Shown here in pieces: positions 43,220-53,402 of a DNA stretch of 64,000 bases. A program made the position numbers and the translations under genes. The stretch is from Lysobacter sp036697405. GTDB lineage: Bacteria; Pseudomonadota; Gammaproteobacteria; Xanthomonadales; Xanthomonadaceae. Positions within the stretch are counted from its first letter, which is position 1, and each line of letters begins with the position of its first letter. Under the pieces are notes generated by a model. That model saw nothing but the letters and a program-made list of their open reading frames with translations. It was not told the DNA's origin and searched no databases. The stretch is taken from the NCBI RefSeq assembly GCF_036697405.1, contig NZ_JBAHWA010000015.1, forward strand, positions 1-64,000, given 5' to 3'.

Positions 43220-43717
43220 CGTCCACCTGTGCGATATGTCGGATCCACAAGGCGAAAATCCGAGGCCGCGATTCTATCCGTTGCGCGGGCGTTCGGGCGC
43301 GCACGCGCCGCGCGAAGCCCAGGGCTTGTCCTCGCCCTGCGGCCAGGAACGCAACGCAATCGCGAATCGACCGAGCGCGTTGCGCGGGGCTCCGCCGCGT
43401 CCATACGAAGTACCGTTTCGTAGGCCGCTGGCGCCCCGGCCGGAAGCGACCGGGCTGCGCAGTCCGGCGGCGAACCGCGCATCGCGCCGCTCGAGCGAGC
43501 CACGCCCGCATGAGGGATTTCCCCTAGAACTCGGCAGGATTTTGCTGAACAGCGGAACCTAACTGGGGGTTTGGCGCAGCTTATGTGCCTTTGGCGTGCC
43601 AACCGCATTCACAATCCGCATCGGTTGCCGCAACGCAGCAAACACCCGGCTTTTTTCCCGCTACATTCGGCCGCAGCCGTCCTCTGCCTGGGCGGCCTCA
43701 ACGGGGTCCATAGCCTT
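43220..43717. other. Intergenic region between divergent CYTH and protease genes
   Basis: 498 bp without a credible gene. It contains a less GC-rich patch at about 43545-43680 just ahead of the protease, where its promoter should lie. No clear known element or repeat is visible. Confidence 0.4.
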
Positions 43718-45094
<1,377 letters not shown>

Positions 45095-45112
45095 ATCCGC
45101 GCCGTCGCAACG

Positions 45113-45143
45113 AAAGAACCCGGCCATGGCCGGGTTCTTTTTT
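45113..45143 (+). terminator. Rho-independent terminator (28-bp perfect palindrome)
   Basis: The palindrome AAAGAACCCGGCCA/TGGCCGGGTTCTTT is followed by TTT. It can serve both the protease (plus) and rlmD (minus), which converge here. Confidence 0.93.
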
Positions 45144-45164
45144 GGGCGATACGACGGGCTCGGA

Positions 45165-46508
45165 TCAGGGCTCGAACAGGGCGATCGATTCCACGTGCGC
45201 GGTGTGCGGGAACATGTCCATCACCCCGGCGGCGCGCAGCTTCCATCCCTTCTCGCGCACCAGATAGCCGGCATCGCGCGCCAGCGAAGCCGGATGGCAG
45301 CTGACGTAGACGATGCGCTTGAACTGCTTCAGCGGCAGCTGGGTGAGCACGAAATCGGCGCCCGAACGCGGCGGATCCAGCAGCAGGCGATCGAAACCCT
45401 CGCGCATCCAGGCTTCGTCGCTGAGGTCCTTGCCCAGATCGGCGGCGTAGAACTGGGCGTTGCCCAGGCCGTTGCGCTCGGCGTTCTCTCGCGCGCGCTT
45501 GACCAGCCCGGCTTCGCCTTCCACGCCCACCACTTCGCGCACCGTGCGTGCGAGCGGCAGGGTGAAGTTGCCCAGGCCCGCGAACAGGTCGAGCACGCGG
45601 TCTTCGGGCTGCGGCGCCAGCAGGTCCAGCGCGTGCTGGATCATGCGGCCGTTGAGGCCGGCGTTGACCTGGATGAAGTCGAGCGGGCGGAACGCCAGCT
45701 CCAGGTTCCATTGCGGCAGAGTGAACGCCAGGCGCGGCTCGGCCGGCCACAGCGGATGCACGCTGTCGACGCCGCCGGGCTGCAGGAACACCGCGAAGCG
45801 ATGTTCGCGCGCGAACGCGACGATGGCCTCGCGGTCGGATTCCGACAGCGGCGAGAGGTGGCGAAAGGTCAGCGCCACGCCGCTGTGGGCGTTGTCGCCG
45901 TCGTCGGGCATGGCGTCGCCGGCGATGAACTCGACCTGCGGAATCTCGCGCCGCGCCTGCAAGCCGTCGACCAGCGCGGCGAGCGCGGCGATCTTGTCGC
46001 CGACCGCCGGGATCACGGTCTCGCAACGCGCGATGTCGGCGACGAAGCGCGGATCGGTTTCGCGGAAACCGACCAGGGTCTTGTCTTTCTTCTCGACCCG
46101 GCGCACCGAGAAGCGGCCCTTGCGGCGATAGCCCCAGGCCGAGTCGGTCAGCGCCGGCAGCACGCGCTCGGGCGTGACATGGCCGATGCGCTCCAGGTTT
46201 TCCAGCAGCACGTTCTGCTTGGCCAGGATTTGCTGGTCCTCGGCCATGTGCTGCAGGGCGCAGCCGCCGCAGGTGCCGAAATGCAGGCAGCGCGGCGCGA
46301 CGCGGTCCGCCGAGGCCTCCAGCACCTCCAGCGTCACCGCTTCGTCGTAGCTGCGCGAGCGCGCGGTCTGCTTGGCCATCACGCGCTCGCCGGGCAAGGC
46401 GCCGGCGATGAAGACCGCTTTGCCGTCCGGGCGCCGGGCGACGCCGCGGCCATCATGGGTGAGGCCGCCGATGGCGGCCTCGAAGGGGGTTTGATCGATG
46501 CGGGCCAC
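45165..46508 (-). CDS. rlmD: 23S rRNA (uracil(1939)-C5)-methyltransferase RlmD
   Basis: 447 residues with the RlmD layout: N-terminal TRAM domain (AAIGGLTHDGRGVAR), iron-sulfur cysteines in CLHFGTCGGCALQHM and ARCETVIP, and a SAM-binding domain (LDLFAGLGNFTLPLA). The LLLDPPRSGA motif follows, with catalytic Cys in YVSCHPASLARD. It methylates U1939 in 23S rRNA using a radical-free SAM mechanism. It converges on the S8 protease with a shared terminator. Confidence 0.96.
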   Translation of the reverse strand: MARIDQTPFEAAIGGLTHDGRGVARRPDGKAVFIAGALPGERVMAKQTARSRSYDEAVTLEVLEASADRVAPRCLHFGTCGGCALQHMAEDQQILAKQNVLLENLERIGHVTPERVLPALTDSAWGYRRKGRFSVRRVEKKDKTLVGFRETDPRFVADIARCETVIPAVGDKIAALAALVDGLQARREIPQVEFIAGDAMPDDGDNAHSGVALTFRHLSPLSESDREAIVAFAREHRFAVFLQPGGVDSVHPLWPAEPRLAFTLPQWNLELAFRPLDFIQVNAGLNGRMIQHALDLLAPQPEDRVLDLFAGLGNFTLPLARTVREVVGVEGEAGLVKRARENAERNGLGNAQFYAADLGKDLSDEAWMREGFDRLLLDPPRSGADFVLTQLPLKQFKRIVYVSCHPASLARDAGYLVREKGWKLRAAGVMDMFPHTAHVESIALFEP

Positions 46509-46551
46509 AGCTGCTGGCAGGAATCAGAGGCCGCGCATTGTCGCAGAAAGG

Positions 46552-46648
46552 CCGGGATTGGGGATTCGAGATTCGGGATTCGGTTCAGGCGGCCAGGCCG
46601 CGGCCGGCGATGGCCGGCGAATCCCGCAACCCCGATCCCGAATCCCGT
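46552..46648. repeat. Inverted GGGATTCGGGATT / AATCCCGAATCCC element
   Basis: Copies of the GAATCCC heptamer face each other at about 46555-46581 and 46618-46648, around a GGCCGCGGCCGGCGATGGCC core. Same family as at 7.06 and 55.3 kb. Confidence 0.7.
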
Positions 46649-46654
46649 GCTCGC

Positions 46655-47263
46655 CTACTTCTGCTTCCAGCCGCCGCCGGCGTCCTGGTACCACCAGCCG
46701 GCGCGCGCGCTGTCGGTCCACTGGCGCGCGAACACCTTGCGGATCTGCGGCTCCCACTCCGGATGGCCGTTGGCGACGGCGACCTCGCGGTAGACCGCGG
46801 CCGAATCGCGGTTCTGGTCGGCGACGGCCTGGTTCACGCCGACCCGCTCGGCCAGCGGAATCTTGGCCGCGTCGCGCACGTCGATGCTGCCGTCGTTGCC
46901 GAAACCGAGCGCGCCGGAATCGAAGTGCGCGCGCAACTGGCCGTCGAAGCGGCCCTTCATGCGCGCCTGGATGGCCTGGATCGCCGGCGTCTTGATGGTG
47001 ATGTCCGGCGACGACTGCGCGTAGGCGCTGCCGATGCCCACCAGCGACAGCCAATCGATGCGCGGCCCCAGCGAGGCGCTCTGCCCGCCCGGCTTGGGCG
47101 TCGGCGCGGGCGCCGGCGTGGCCGGTTGGGCATCGTCGCCGATGACCTTTTCGACGAACTCCTTGGCCGCTTCCTTGGCCTCGGCGGCCGGGAAGTACAC
47201 GTTGATCGTGACGCAGGCCGTGAGCATCACGGCGGCGACCGGCAAACCCATCCAACGGCGCAT
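46655..47263 (-). CDS. YdbL-like (DUF1318) lipoprotein
   Basis: 202 residues. A lipoprotein signal ends in VMLTAC, with lipidation at Cys17. The next residues, VTINVYFPAAEAKEAAKEF, are typical of lipidated DUF1318 proteins. A Pro-rich linker then leads to the YdbL-like domain (GNDGSIDVRDAAKIPLAERV, then EIRKVFARQW-type sequence and GWWYQDAGGGWKQK). In E. coli, YdbL, the lipoprotein YnbE and YdbH act together in lipid transport between the membranes. Here the gene starts 36 nt after the YdbH-like gene and no separate ynbE fits in the gap, so this lipidated protein may cover the YnbE role as well (inference). Confidence 0.82.
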   Translation of the reverse strand: MRRWMGLPVAAVMLTACVTINVYFPAAEAKEAAKEFVEKVIGDDAQPATPAPAPTPKPGGQSASLGPRIDWLSLVGIGSAYAQSSPDITIKTPAIQAIQARMKGRFDGQLRAHFDSGALGFGNDGSIDVRDAAKIPLAERVGVNQAVADQNRDSAAVYREVAVANGHPEWEPQIRKVFARQWTDSARAGWWYQDAGGGWKQK

Positions 47264-47298
47264 GTTCGTTTCCTTCTGAAGAATGTTCTACGACGGGT

Positions 47299-49338
47299 TT
47301 ATTGGACCACGGGTTTGACGTCGCCCTTGCCGACGGCTTCGAGCCGTTCCAGCAAGGTCGGCCAGTCGACCCGGCGGTTGATGCCGACCACGTCCAGGCG
47401 CGGCAGTCCCGCGCCCTGGACGATAATAAAGGCCTGGCCGCCTGAATCCTTACTGGCCGGGCCCAATCCGTCCATGTGGCAGACCTCGTCGGCGAGCCGG
47501 CAGGAGATGCCCAGGCGGGCGTAGCCGAAGTCGTCGAAGAAGCCGATCAGCATGCCCTGCAGGCTGCCGACGAAGGAGGCGTCGCCGACGCTGGACAGGT
47601 CCTGGACGGCGCGCTGGCTGATGCGCTGGCGCACGCCCGGCTTGCGTTCGGTGCGCAGCTCGGCGTCGAACGCGACCGGCTGCCAGTCGACCAGGCGCAG
47701 GGCGTCGATGCGGCCGTCGAGCTTGCCGGTGATGCTGCCGAAACCGAGCACGCCGGTCAGCGATTCCAGGTCCAGGTCGTCCAGCGCGATATCCGCCGAC
47801 AGCGTGGGCGCGACCCCGAACGGCCGCTCCATCGCCAGCGCGGACACGCTGACGCTGCCGCCGAACAGCTGCATGGTCAGGCCGCCGTCGAAGTCGAGGC
47901 GGTCGTCGGCGTAGTGCGCCTGCGGGATGCGCCCGCTGAGCTCGCCGCTGAAGGCCGGGCCGTCCACGGCCTTGGCGATGCGGCCGATATCGAGCCGGTC
48001 CAGGCCCAGGCCGAAGCGGATATCGAGGCCGCGTCCGGCCGCCGGCGGACGCAGGCGCAGGCCGTCGAAACTCACCTGCCCGCCCAGCATGGGAAAGCTC
48101 ACCGCGCGCTGCAGGCGCAGCTCGCCCGCGCCGCTGGTGAACGGCAGCTCCACCGCGCCGAAGTCCAGGCCGTACAGGGCGCCGCCGCGCCAGGCCAGCG
48201 CGCTGGCCACCGGCGCGTCGGCCGAATAGCGCAGGTTGCCGGCCAGGCCGTCGAAGCGGAACCGGCCCTGCGGATCGTCGATCGCGACCTCCTGCAGGCT
48301 GGCGTCGGCCGCATGCAGTTCGCCGCCGGCCATGCGCACCCGCGCCTGCATGGCGCCGCGCAGTTGCAGCTGCCCCAGGCCGGCCAGGCCCAGGAAACCG
48401 GTGAGGTAGCTGTCGCGCAGGGGCGCCAGGTCGGCGCTGCGCAGGTCCAGCTCGAGGGCGTCCAGGCCGGCATCGGGCGTGAGCGCCGCGCGGCCTTCGG
48501 CGCTGAGCACGCCCTCATCGCGCCACAGCAGGCGCGGCAACTGCCAACCCTGCGCGCCCTGGCGCCGCGCGCTCAGCTCCAGCGCCACGTCGCGCTGCTG
48601 CAGCGAGAGATAGGCGTTGCCGAACAGCAGCTCGCCGCCGCGCAGGCGGCCGTCGAGGTCGATGCCGGTGACTTCGCCGAAGCGCGCGTCCAGATCCAGT
48701 TCGGCGCCCAGGTGCTCGGCCGCGACGGTGCCGTCGGGGGTGTCGAAGGCGCCGCCGCGCAGGCGGATCGGCCCGGCCACGCGCAGCGGCTGGCGTTCGG
48801 CGGCGGTCACGGTCAGCCGGGCGTCGAGTTCGCCGCCCTTGAAGCGCGCCTCCGGCCAGGCCTGGGCGGCCAGGGCTTGGGTCCAGGCCAGCGGCACCCG
48901 GGTCAGGTCGATCCGGGTCGCGTCGGGCGCGGCCGCGTTGCGGTGCAGCGCGACCACCGCCGCGCCGCGCGACAGCCGCGCATCGGTGACCGCCACGCCC
49001 AGATCCAGCGCCAACCGCAGCGGCGCCGCGCGCCCGGAACGCAGTTCGCCCTCGCAGCGCCAGCCGCCGCGGCCGTCGCGCCGCAGGGGGCAGCGCCAGC
49101 TCACGTCGGCGTAGCGATAGCCCAGCTCCGGCGCGACCACGCTGGCCGCGCGCAGGCGCAATTCGCCCTGCTCGGCCTGGGCCGGCCAGTCCAGCGACAC
49201 CTGCACCTGGCGCAAACTTGCGACCGCGGTCTCGATCCGCCCGATCCTGGCGTTCAGGCTGCGCGCGCCGGCGTCGCCGGCCAGGCAAAAACCCGGCAGC
49301 GACATCCACAGCAGCAGGCGTACTATCGGAGACGACAT
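47299..49338 (-). CDS. YdbH-like AsmA-family intermembrane transport protein
   Basis: 679 residues. A signal-type hydrophobic start (MSSPIVRLLLWMSLPGFCLA) is followed by long beta-rich sequence of the AsmA/YdbH kind, with repeating GELDARLTV and LRGGELLFG strands. The C-terminal part (ALDDLDLESLTGVLGFGSIT, GKLDGRIDALRL, MLIGFFDDFGYARLGISCRL) is the conserved YdbH region. Proteins of this family form bridges for phospholipid transport to the outer membrane. It is shorter than E. coli YdbH (879 residues). The YdbL-like lipoprotein follows 36 nt downstream. It is divergent from the REC-Hpt gene. Confidence 0.82.
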   Translation of the reverse strand: MSSPIVRLLLWMSLPGFCLAGDAGARSLNARIGRIETAVASLRQVQVSLDWPAQAEQGELRLRAASVVAPELGYRYADVSWRCPLRRDGRGGWRCEGELRSGRAAPLRLALDLGVAVTDARLSRGAAVVALHRNAAAPDATRIDLTRVPLAWTQALAAQAWPEARFKGGELDARLTVTAAERQPLRVAGPIRLRGGAFDTPDGTVAAEHLGAELDLDARFGEVTGIDLDGRLRGGELLFGNAYLSLQQRDVALELSARRQGAQGWQLPRLLWRDEGVLSAEGRAALTPDAGLDALELDLRSADLAPLRDSYLTGFLGLAGLGQLQLRGAMQARVRMAGGELHAADASLQEVAIDDPQGRFRFDGLAGNLRYSADAPVASALAWRGGALYGLDFGAVELPFTSGAGELRLQRAVSFPMLGGQVSFDGLRLRPPAAGRGLDIRFGLGLDRLDIGRIAKAVDGPAFSGELSGRIPQAHYADDRLDFDGGLTMQLFGGSVSVSALAMERPFGVAPTLSADIALDDLDLESLTGVLGFGSITGKLDGRIDALRLVDWQPVAFDAELRTERKPGVRQRISQRAVQDLSSVGDASFVGSLQGMLIGFFDDFGYARLGISCRLADEVCHMDGLGPASKDSGGQAFIIVQGAGLPRLDVVGINRRVDWPTLLERLEAVGKGDVKPVVQ

Positions 49339-49372
49339 AGCCGGCAGCATAACCAGCGGAGCCCCCGACCCG

Positions 49373-50119
49373 ATGGAACCGACGATGAATTCGCCGTTGT
49401 TACCGCGTTTGCTGTTGGTCGAAGACGACCCCACCAGCCGCGCCTTCCTCACCGCCGCCGCGCAGGCCCTGCCCGCCGACATCGACGGCGCCGACAGCGT
49501 CGCCGCCGCGGTCGCGCTAGGCAACGCGCAGGACTACGACCTGTGGCTGTTCGACGCCAACCTGCCCGACGGCAGCGGCGTCGAACTGCTGGCGCGATTG
49601 CGCGCGCGCCATCCACGCACGCCCGCGCTGGCCCACACCGCCGCCGCGGACGCGTCGGTGCTGGAAGACCTGATCGCGGTCGGCTTCAGCGAGGTGCTGG
49701 TCAAACCGCTGCCCGCGGCGGCAGTGCGCGCGGCGATCGCGCGCGCCCTGGGCCTGGATGCGCACGATCAACGCGCGGTCGCCAGCGTCGCCGTGGGCGC
49801 CAAACGCCCGGTATGGGACGACGAGGCCGCCGCCAGCGCCCTTAACGGCAACACCGCGCACGTGGAAACCCTGCGCAGCCTGTTCGTACAGGAACTGCCG
49901 ACCACCCACGAAGCGATCCTCGCCGCCGCCCATCGCGAGGACCTGGACACGGTGCGCACCGAATTGCACAAGCTGCGCGCGAGCTGCGGCTTCGTCGGCG
50001 CGGCGCGCCTGAGCGACGCGGTGCAGGCGCTGCAAAGCGAACCGGATTCGCGCGAGCGCCTGGCGCGTTTCGACGATGCGGTGCAGGACACGCTGGCTAC
50101 GGTGCAGATGGAGAGTTAG
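49373..50119 (+). CDS. Response regulator receiver-Hpt hybrid protein
   Basis: 248 residues. The receiver domain (about 10-125) has the acidic pair EDD (17-19), phospho-acceptor Asp61 in LFDANLPDGSG, the Thr in AHTA and Lys111 in LVKPL. The C-terminal Hpt domain (about 160-245) carries the phospho-acceptor His199 in ELHKLRASCGFVGA. It has no DNA-binding or enzyme domain, so it is likely an intermediate in a phosphorelay with an unlinked hybrid kinase. ATG 49373 has GGAG 11 nt upstream; a second ATG at 49385 is possible. It shares a 34-bp divergent region with the YdbH-like gene. Confidence 0.87.
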   Translation: MEPTMNSPLLPRLLLVEDDPTSRAFLTAAAQALPADIDGADSVAAAVALGNAQDYDLWLFDANLPDGSGVELLARLRARHPRTPALAHTAAADASVLEDLIAVGFSEVLVKPLPAAAVRAAIARALGLDAHDQRAVASVAVGAKRPVWDDEAAASALNGNTAHVETLRSLFVQELPTTHEAILAAAHREDLDTVRTELHKLRASCGFVGAARLSDAVQALQSEPDSRERLARFDDAVQDTLATVQMES

Positions 50120-50444
50120 GTCGCTTGGACTGGGGAGGGTTTGCCTAGCTCGTCATCCCCGCGAAGGCAGGGATCGTAGGATGTGGTGAGCCGCAGGCGA
50201 ACCGCATCGTCGCCATGTTCGGCGCTCGCGCACCTTCTCCGCTCCTAGCGCCCGCCTCTGCTTTCGATTCCCAGCTTTTTGAAGGTGAGTTGGGGAGAAT
50301 TCGCTTTTGCTCGTCATCCCCGCGAAGGCGGGGATCCAGTGCCTTTAGCGCGTCAACTAGCGTCGGAGCGAATGGCATGCAGGGTCGTAGGATGCGGTTC
50401 GCGTTTGGCTAATCGCTTCCTGCGCAGGCGATGGGTGCTGGGCA
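50120..50444. repeat. Intergenic block of dispersed repeats
   Basis: Two copies of CGTCATCCCCGCGAAGGC, each followed by a GGGAT complement (about 50152-50171 and 50314-50338), form short hairpins. GTAGGATG with an AACCGCATC partner (50177-50210 and 50390-50420) is a variant of the GTAGGGTG palindromes elsewhere in the window. No gene is visible. Confidence 0.65.
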
Positions 50445-51197
50445 TTAGTCGGGTTCGCGTTCGGGCTTCGCGCGCGGCGCGACCCGGGCCAGCTCGCTGA
50501 GCAGTTCCCAGGATTTCAGGCCGCGCGGGCCGAGGTGGTGCGCAAGCACGCCGCGCATCGCCCGGCGCAGGCCGGCCAGGTCCTCGGCGCCGGGCAGGCG
50601 GTCGGCGGCCAGGGCCAGCAGGGCCTGGCCGGTGGCCGCGCCGCTGCGGTCGGCATGGCCGCGGTCGCTGAGCAGGCGGCGCGGGCCGTGCTCGGGATCG
50701 AGCCGATAGCGCGCGGCCGGGTCGATGGCCGCGCCATCGCCGTCGTGGCGCCAGTCGAAACCGAAACCCAGCGCGTCCAGCAGATCGCGCTCGAAACGCC
50801 GCAGGCTCCAGCCCGGCGACTCGCCCGCGCCCAGGCGCTCGCGCGCGCGCGCGTAGGCCTCGTAGAGATCCGGCAGGGGATCGTTGCGCGGCGCCAGGCG
50901 CAGCGCGAGCTCGTTGAGATAGAAGCCGGCCAGCATGGCGTCGCCGCTCAGGCGCGGCGCCGCGTCCAGGGCCTCGGCCGTGGTCAGGCGCGCCAGCTCG
51001 CCGGTCTGGACGCCGTCGAAGCGGATCCACTGCAAGGGCTGCAACGCCGCGCGCAGGACCTGCCGCTTCGGCCCCTGCACGCCGCGCGCGACCAGGCCCA
51101 TGCGCCCGTGGCGTTCGCTCAGCACCTCCACCAGCAGGCTGGTCTCGCGCCAGGGCCGGGTGTGCAGGACGAAGGCGGGTTCGGCTAGGTAACGCAT
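50445..51197 (-). CDS. recO: DNA repair protein RecO
   Basis: 250 residues, normal for RecO. The N-terminal OB-fold reads AFVLHTRPWRETSLLVEVLS and HGRMGLVARGVQGPKR, followed by the helical region (LAGFYLNELALRLAPRNDPL, then LYEAYARA). It loads RecA on SSB-coated DNA with RecR in the RecFOR pathway. The gene is normally directly behind era; here it is separated from era by an extra membrane-protein gene. Confidence 0.95.
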   Translation of the reverse strand: MRYLAEPAFVLHTRPWRETSLLVEVLSERHGRMGLVARGVQGPKRQVLRAALQPLQWIRFDGVQTGELARLTTAEALDAAPRLSGDAMLAGFYLNELALRLAPRNDPLPDLYEAYARARERLGAGESPGWSLRRFERDLLDALGFGFDWRHDGDGAAIDPAARYRLDPEHGPRRLLSDRGHADRSGAATGQALLALAADRLPGAEDLAGLRRAMRGVLAHHLGPRGLKSWELLSELARVAPRAKPEREPD

Positions 51198-51276
51198 GCG
51201 GCTACGCTAACGCAGACGGTGCAGGCACGGCACCGCAGGCCGACAGATTCGCAACGGCGCGCGGATCGAGCGGCAT

Positions 51277-52404
51277 TCATGCCCCGACCGTACCGCTACC
51301 GGCCTGCCGCAGTCGCCGGCGCGCGATCGCGGCGACCGCGATGAAGCCGATCAGACTGAGCAACGCGGCCAGCATCACCACCGCTATCGCCGCCAACGGC
51401 CGACCGTAGCCGTAACTGTAGCCCTGCCCGTCCGGCAGCAAGTGCTCGGGCGCATAGAGCGCCGCCAGGCCTGCGCACGCCACCGCCGATCCCCAGGCCA
51501 GGCCGGCCGCGAGCGCATACGGCCAGACGCGGCGCTTTCGCCCCGCGCCCGTGGCGCCGTCGCGCCCGGCCCGGCGCGCGACGGCGGCGGCGATCGGCCG
51601 GCAGGCCAGGCCACCGCCGAACACCGCCAGGCCCAGCCACAGCTGCGTTGCCAGGCTCAGCGCGCTATAGCCGATGCCCGGCGCGGCCTGGGTGGTGATC
51701 GCGACGGCGTCGCCGGGCAATCCGGGGTAACGGCCGCGGTATACGTCGCGATGGGGGTCGTTGTCCTGCCGATCCATCCGCAGCGCCGGCGCGGCCGCGA
51801 ATCGCCAACCCTCGGGCACGCTGACCCGCACATCCAGTCCGCCGAAACCGGCCCAACTGCGCGCCGGAGCCAGCACGTAGGCGAATTGGTACAGCAGGGT
51901 CGGGCCCTCGCGCTTGCTCTGCATCGCTTCGGCGCGATAGCTCACGCTGAAGTCGTGTCGGCCGGGCGGCAGCACGAAATCCAAGGCCAGGCTCGAAGCT
52001 TCGCCGACCTCGTAGAACACGGGCCGCTCGCCGGACAGGGCCGGCGTCGTTGCGGGCGGTTGCCAGGTTTCGGGCAATGCGGCCGGCTTCAGCGGTCGCG
52101 CCGCGACCTTTCGGCCGTCCAGCCGCGCCTCGAATCGTTCGGCGCCGCTGGCGCCGGTCGCGAACACCGGCCGCAGACGCACGGCCTTACCGCCGTTGTC
52201 GAGCCGGTAGGCGACCCGCACCGTCGCCAAACTCGACTCGCCGGACAAGTCGCTCAGATCGATGCGCAGGTCTTCGTGCACGATGCGCACCGCTTCGAAG
52301 CCCTGGGGCTCGGCCACCAACGGCCCCTCGCGCCACGGCTTGCCCATGTTGGCCCAGGCCGGCGCGGCGCATTGCAGCGCGATCAGCAGCAGCGCGGCGC
52401 GCAT
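51277..52404 (-). CDS. Unrecognised exported membrane protein inserted between era and recO
   Basis: 375 residues from ATG 52404, chosen because it starts a clean signal peptide (MRAALLLIALQCAAPAWA). A longer frame from 52449 overlaps the era end. The ~235-residue exported part has beta-type sequence with LDFVLPPGRHDFSVSYRAEA and GLDVRVSVPEGWRF. Three membrane helices follow at about 250-275, 297-320 and 335-360, with a basic cytoplasmic tail. I do not recognise the family. Position within the stress operon suggests co-transcription and perhaps an envelope role, but nothing more. Confidence 0.72.
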   Translation of the reverse strand: MRAALLLIALQCAAPAWANMGKPWREGPLVAEPQGFEAVRIVHEDLRIDLSDLSGESSLATVRVAYRLDNGGKAVRLRPVFATGASGAERFEARLDGRKVAARPLKPAALPETWQPPATTPALSGERPVFYEVGEASSLALDFVLPPGRHDFSVSYRAEAMQSKREGPTLLYQFAYVLAPARSWAGFGGLDVRVSVPEGWRFAAAPALRMDRQDNDPHRDVYRGRYPGLPGDAVAITTQAAPGIGYSALSLATQLWLGLAVFGGGLACRPIAAAVARRAGRDGATGAGRKRRVWPYALAAGLAWGSAVACAGLAALYAPEHLLPDGQGYSYGYGRPLAAIAVVMLAALLSLIGFIAVAAIARRRLRQAGSGTVGA

Positions 52405-52432
52405 ACGACCGCCGGCCGCGATCACGGCGCGC

Positions 52433-53329
52433 TCAGTCGTGATAACCAAGCGACCGCAGGGCGGCCTCGTCGTCCGACCAGCCTTCGCGCACGCGCACCC
52501 AGGTCTCCAGGAACACCTTGGCGCCGAACAAGCGTTCCATCTGGATCCGCGACTTGGAGCCGATCTCGCGCAGGCGCTCGCCGCCCTTGCCGATCACGAT
52601 CGCCTTCTGGCCGTCGCGCTCGACCCAGATCACCGCGCCGATGCGCAGCATCCTGCCGTCGACCTCGAATTTCTCGATCTCGACCGTGGTCGCGTACGGC
52701 AGCTCTTCGCCGAGCTGACGCATCAACTGCTCGCGCACCATCTCGCCAGCGAGGAAGCGCTGGCTCTTGTCGGTGATCTCGTCCTCGCCGTACAGCGCTT
52801 CCTGCTCGGGCAGGTAGCCCAGCACGGTCTTGACCAGCCCTTCCAGGCCGTTGCGCTTGAGCGCGGAGATCGGATGCACGCCGGCGAACTCGCGGCCGTC
52901 GCTGATCTTGGCCAGATAGGGCAGCAGCGCGGTCTTGTCCTTGAGGCGGTCGATCTGGTTGACCACCAGCACCACCGGCATGCCGGCCTTGCGCAGCGCA
53001 TCGAAGGCCAGCGCGTCCTCGTCGTCCCATTGGCCGGCGCGCACCACCAGCAGGGCCACGTCGACGCCCTCGATGGCGCCGCGCGCGGCGCGGTTCATCA
53101 TCCGGTTCATCGCGCGCTTCTGCTCGCGATGGATGCCGGGGGTGTCGACCAGCAGCAGCTGGCCTTCCGGGAAGGTGGCGATGCCGAGCAACTGGTGGCG
53201 GGTGGTCTGCGGGCGCGGCGAGACGATGCTGACCTTGGCGCCGACCAGGGCGTTGACCAGGGTGGATTTGCCCACGTTGGGGCGGCCGATCACGGCTACG
53301 TGACCGGCGCGATAGGGGGATGCGTTCAT
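52433..53329 (-). CDS. era: GTPase Era
   Basis: 298 residues. GTPase motifs G1 GRPNVGKST, G3 DTPGI and G4 NQID are intact, and the C-terminal KH domain has AIVIGKGGERLREIGSKSR. Era binds 16S rRNA and assists 30S maturation, coupling ribosome assembly to the cell cycle. It follows rnc by 73 bp in the usual order. Confidence 0.97.
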   Translation of the reverse strand: MNASPYRAGHVAVIGRPNVGKSTLVNALVGAKVSIVSPRPQTTRHQLLGIATFPEGQLLLVDTPGIHREQKRAMNRMMNRAARGAIEGVDVALLVVRAGQWDDEDALAFDALRKAGMPVVLVVNQIDRLKDKTALLPYLAKISDGREFAGVHPISALKRNGLEGLVKTVLGYLPEQEALYGEDEITDKSQRFLAGEMVREQLMRQLGEELPYATTVEIEKFEVDGRMLRIGAVIWVERDGQKAIVIGKGGERLREIGSKSRIQMERLFGAKVFLETWVRVREGWSDDEAALRSLGYHD

Positions 53330-53402
53330 GCGGGGATTGTCCGCGTGTGCGGGCCCGAGGGCAAACGCGGATGCTGGCCCGGCTTGCTAACGGCCCGGCT
53401 TC

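Noticed and set aside
47476..49845. 789-codon plus-strand frame opposite the YdbH-like gene
   Set aside because: Low-complexity Ala/Gln/Arg sequence without family similarity, fully antisense to a coherent protein.
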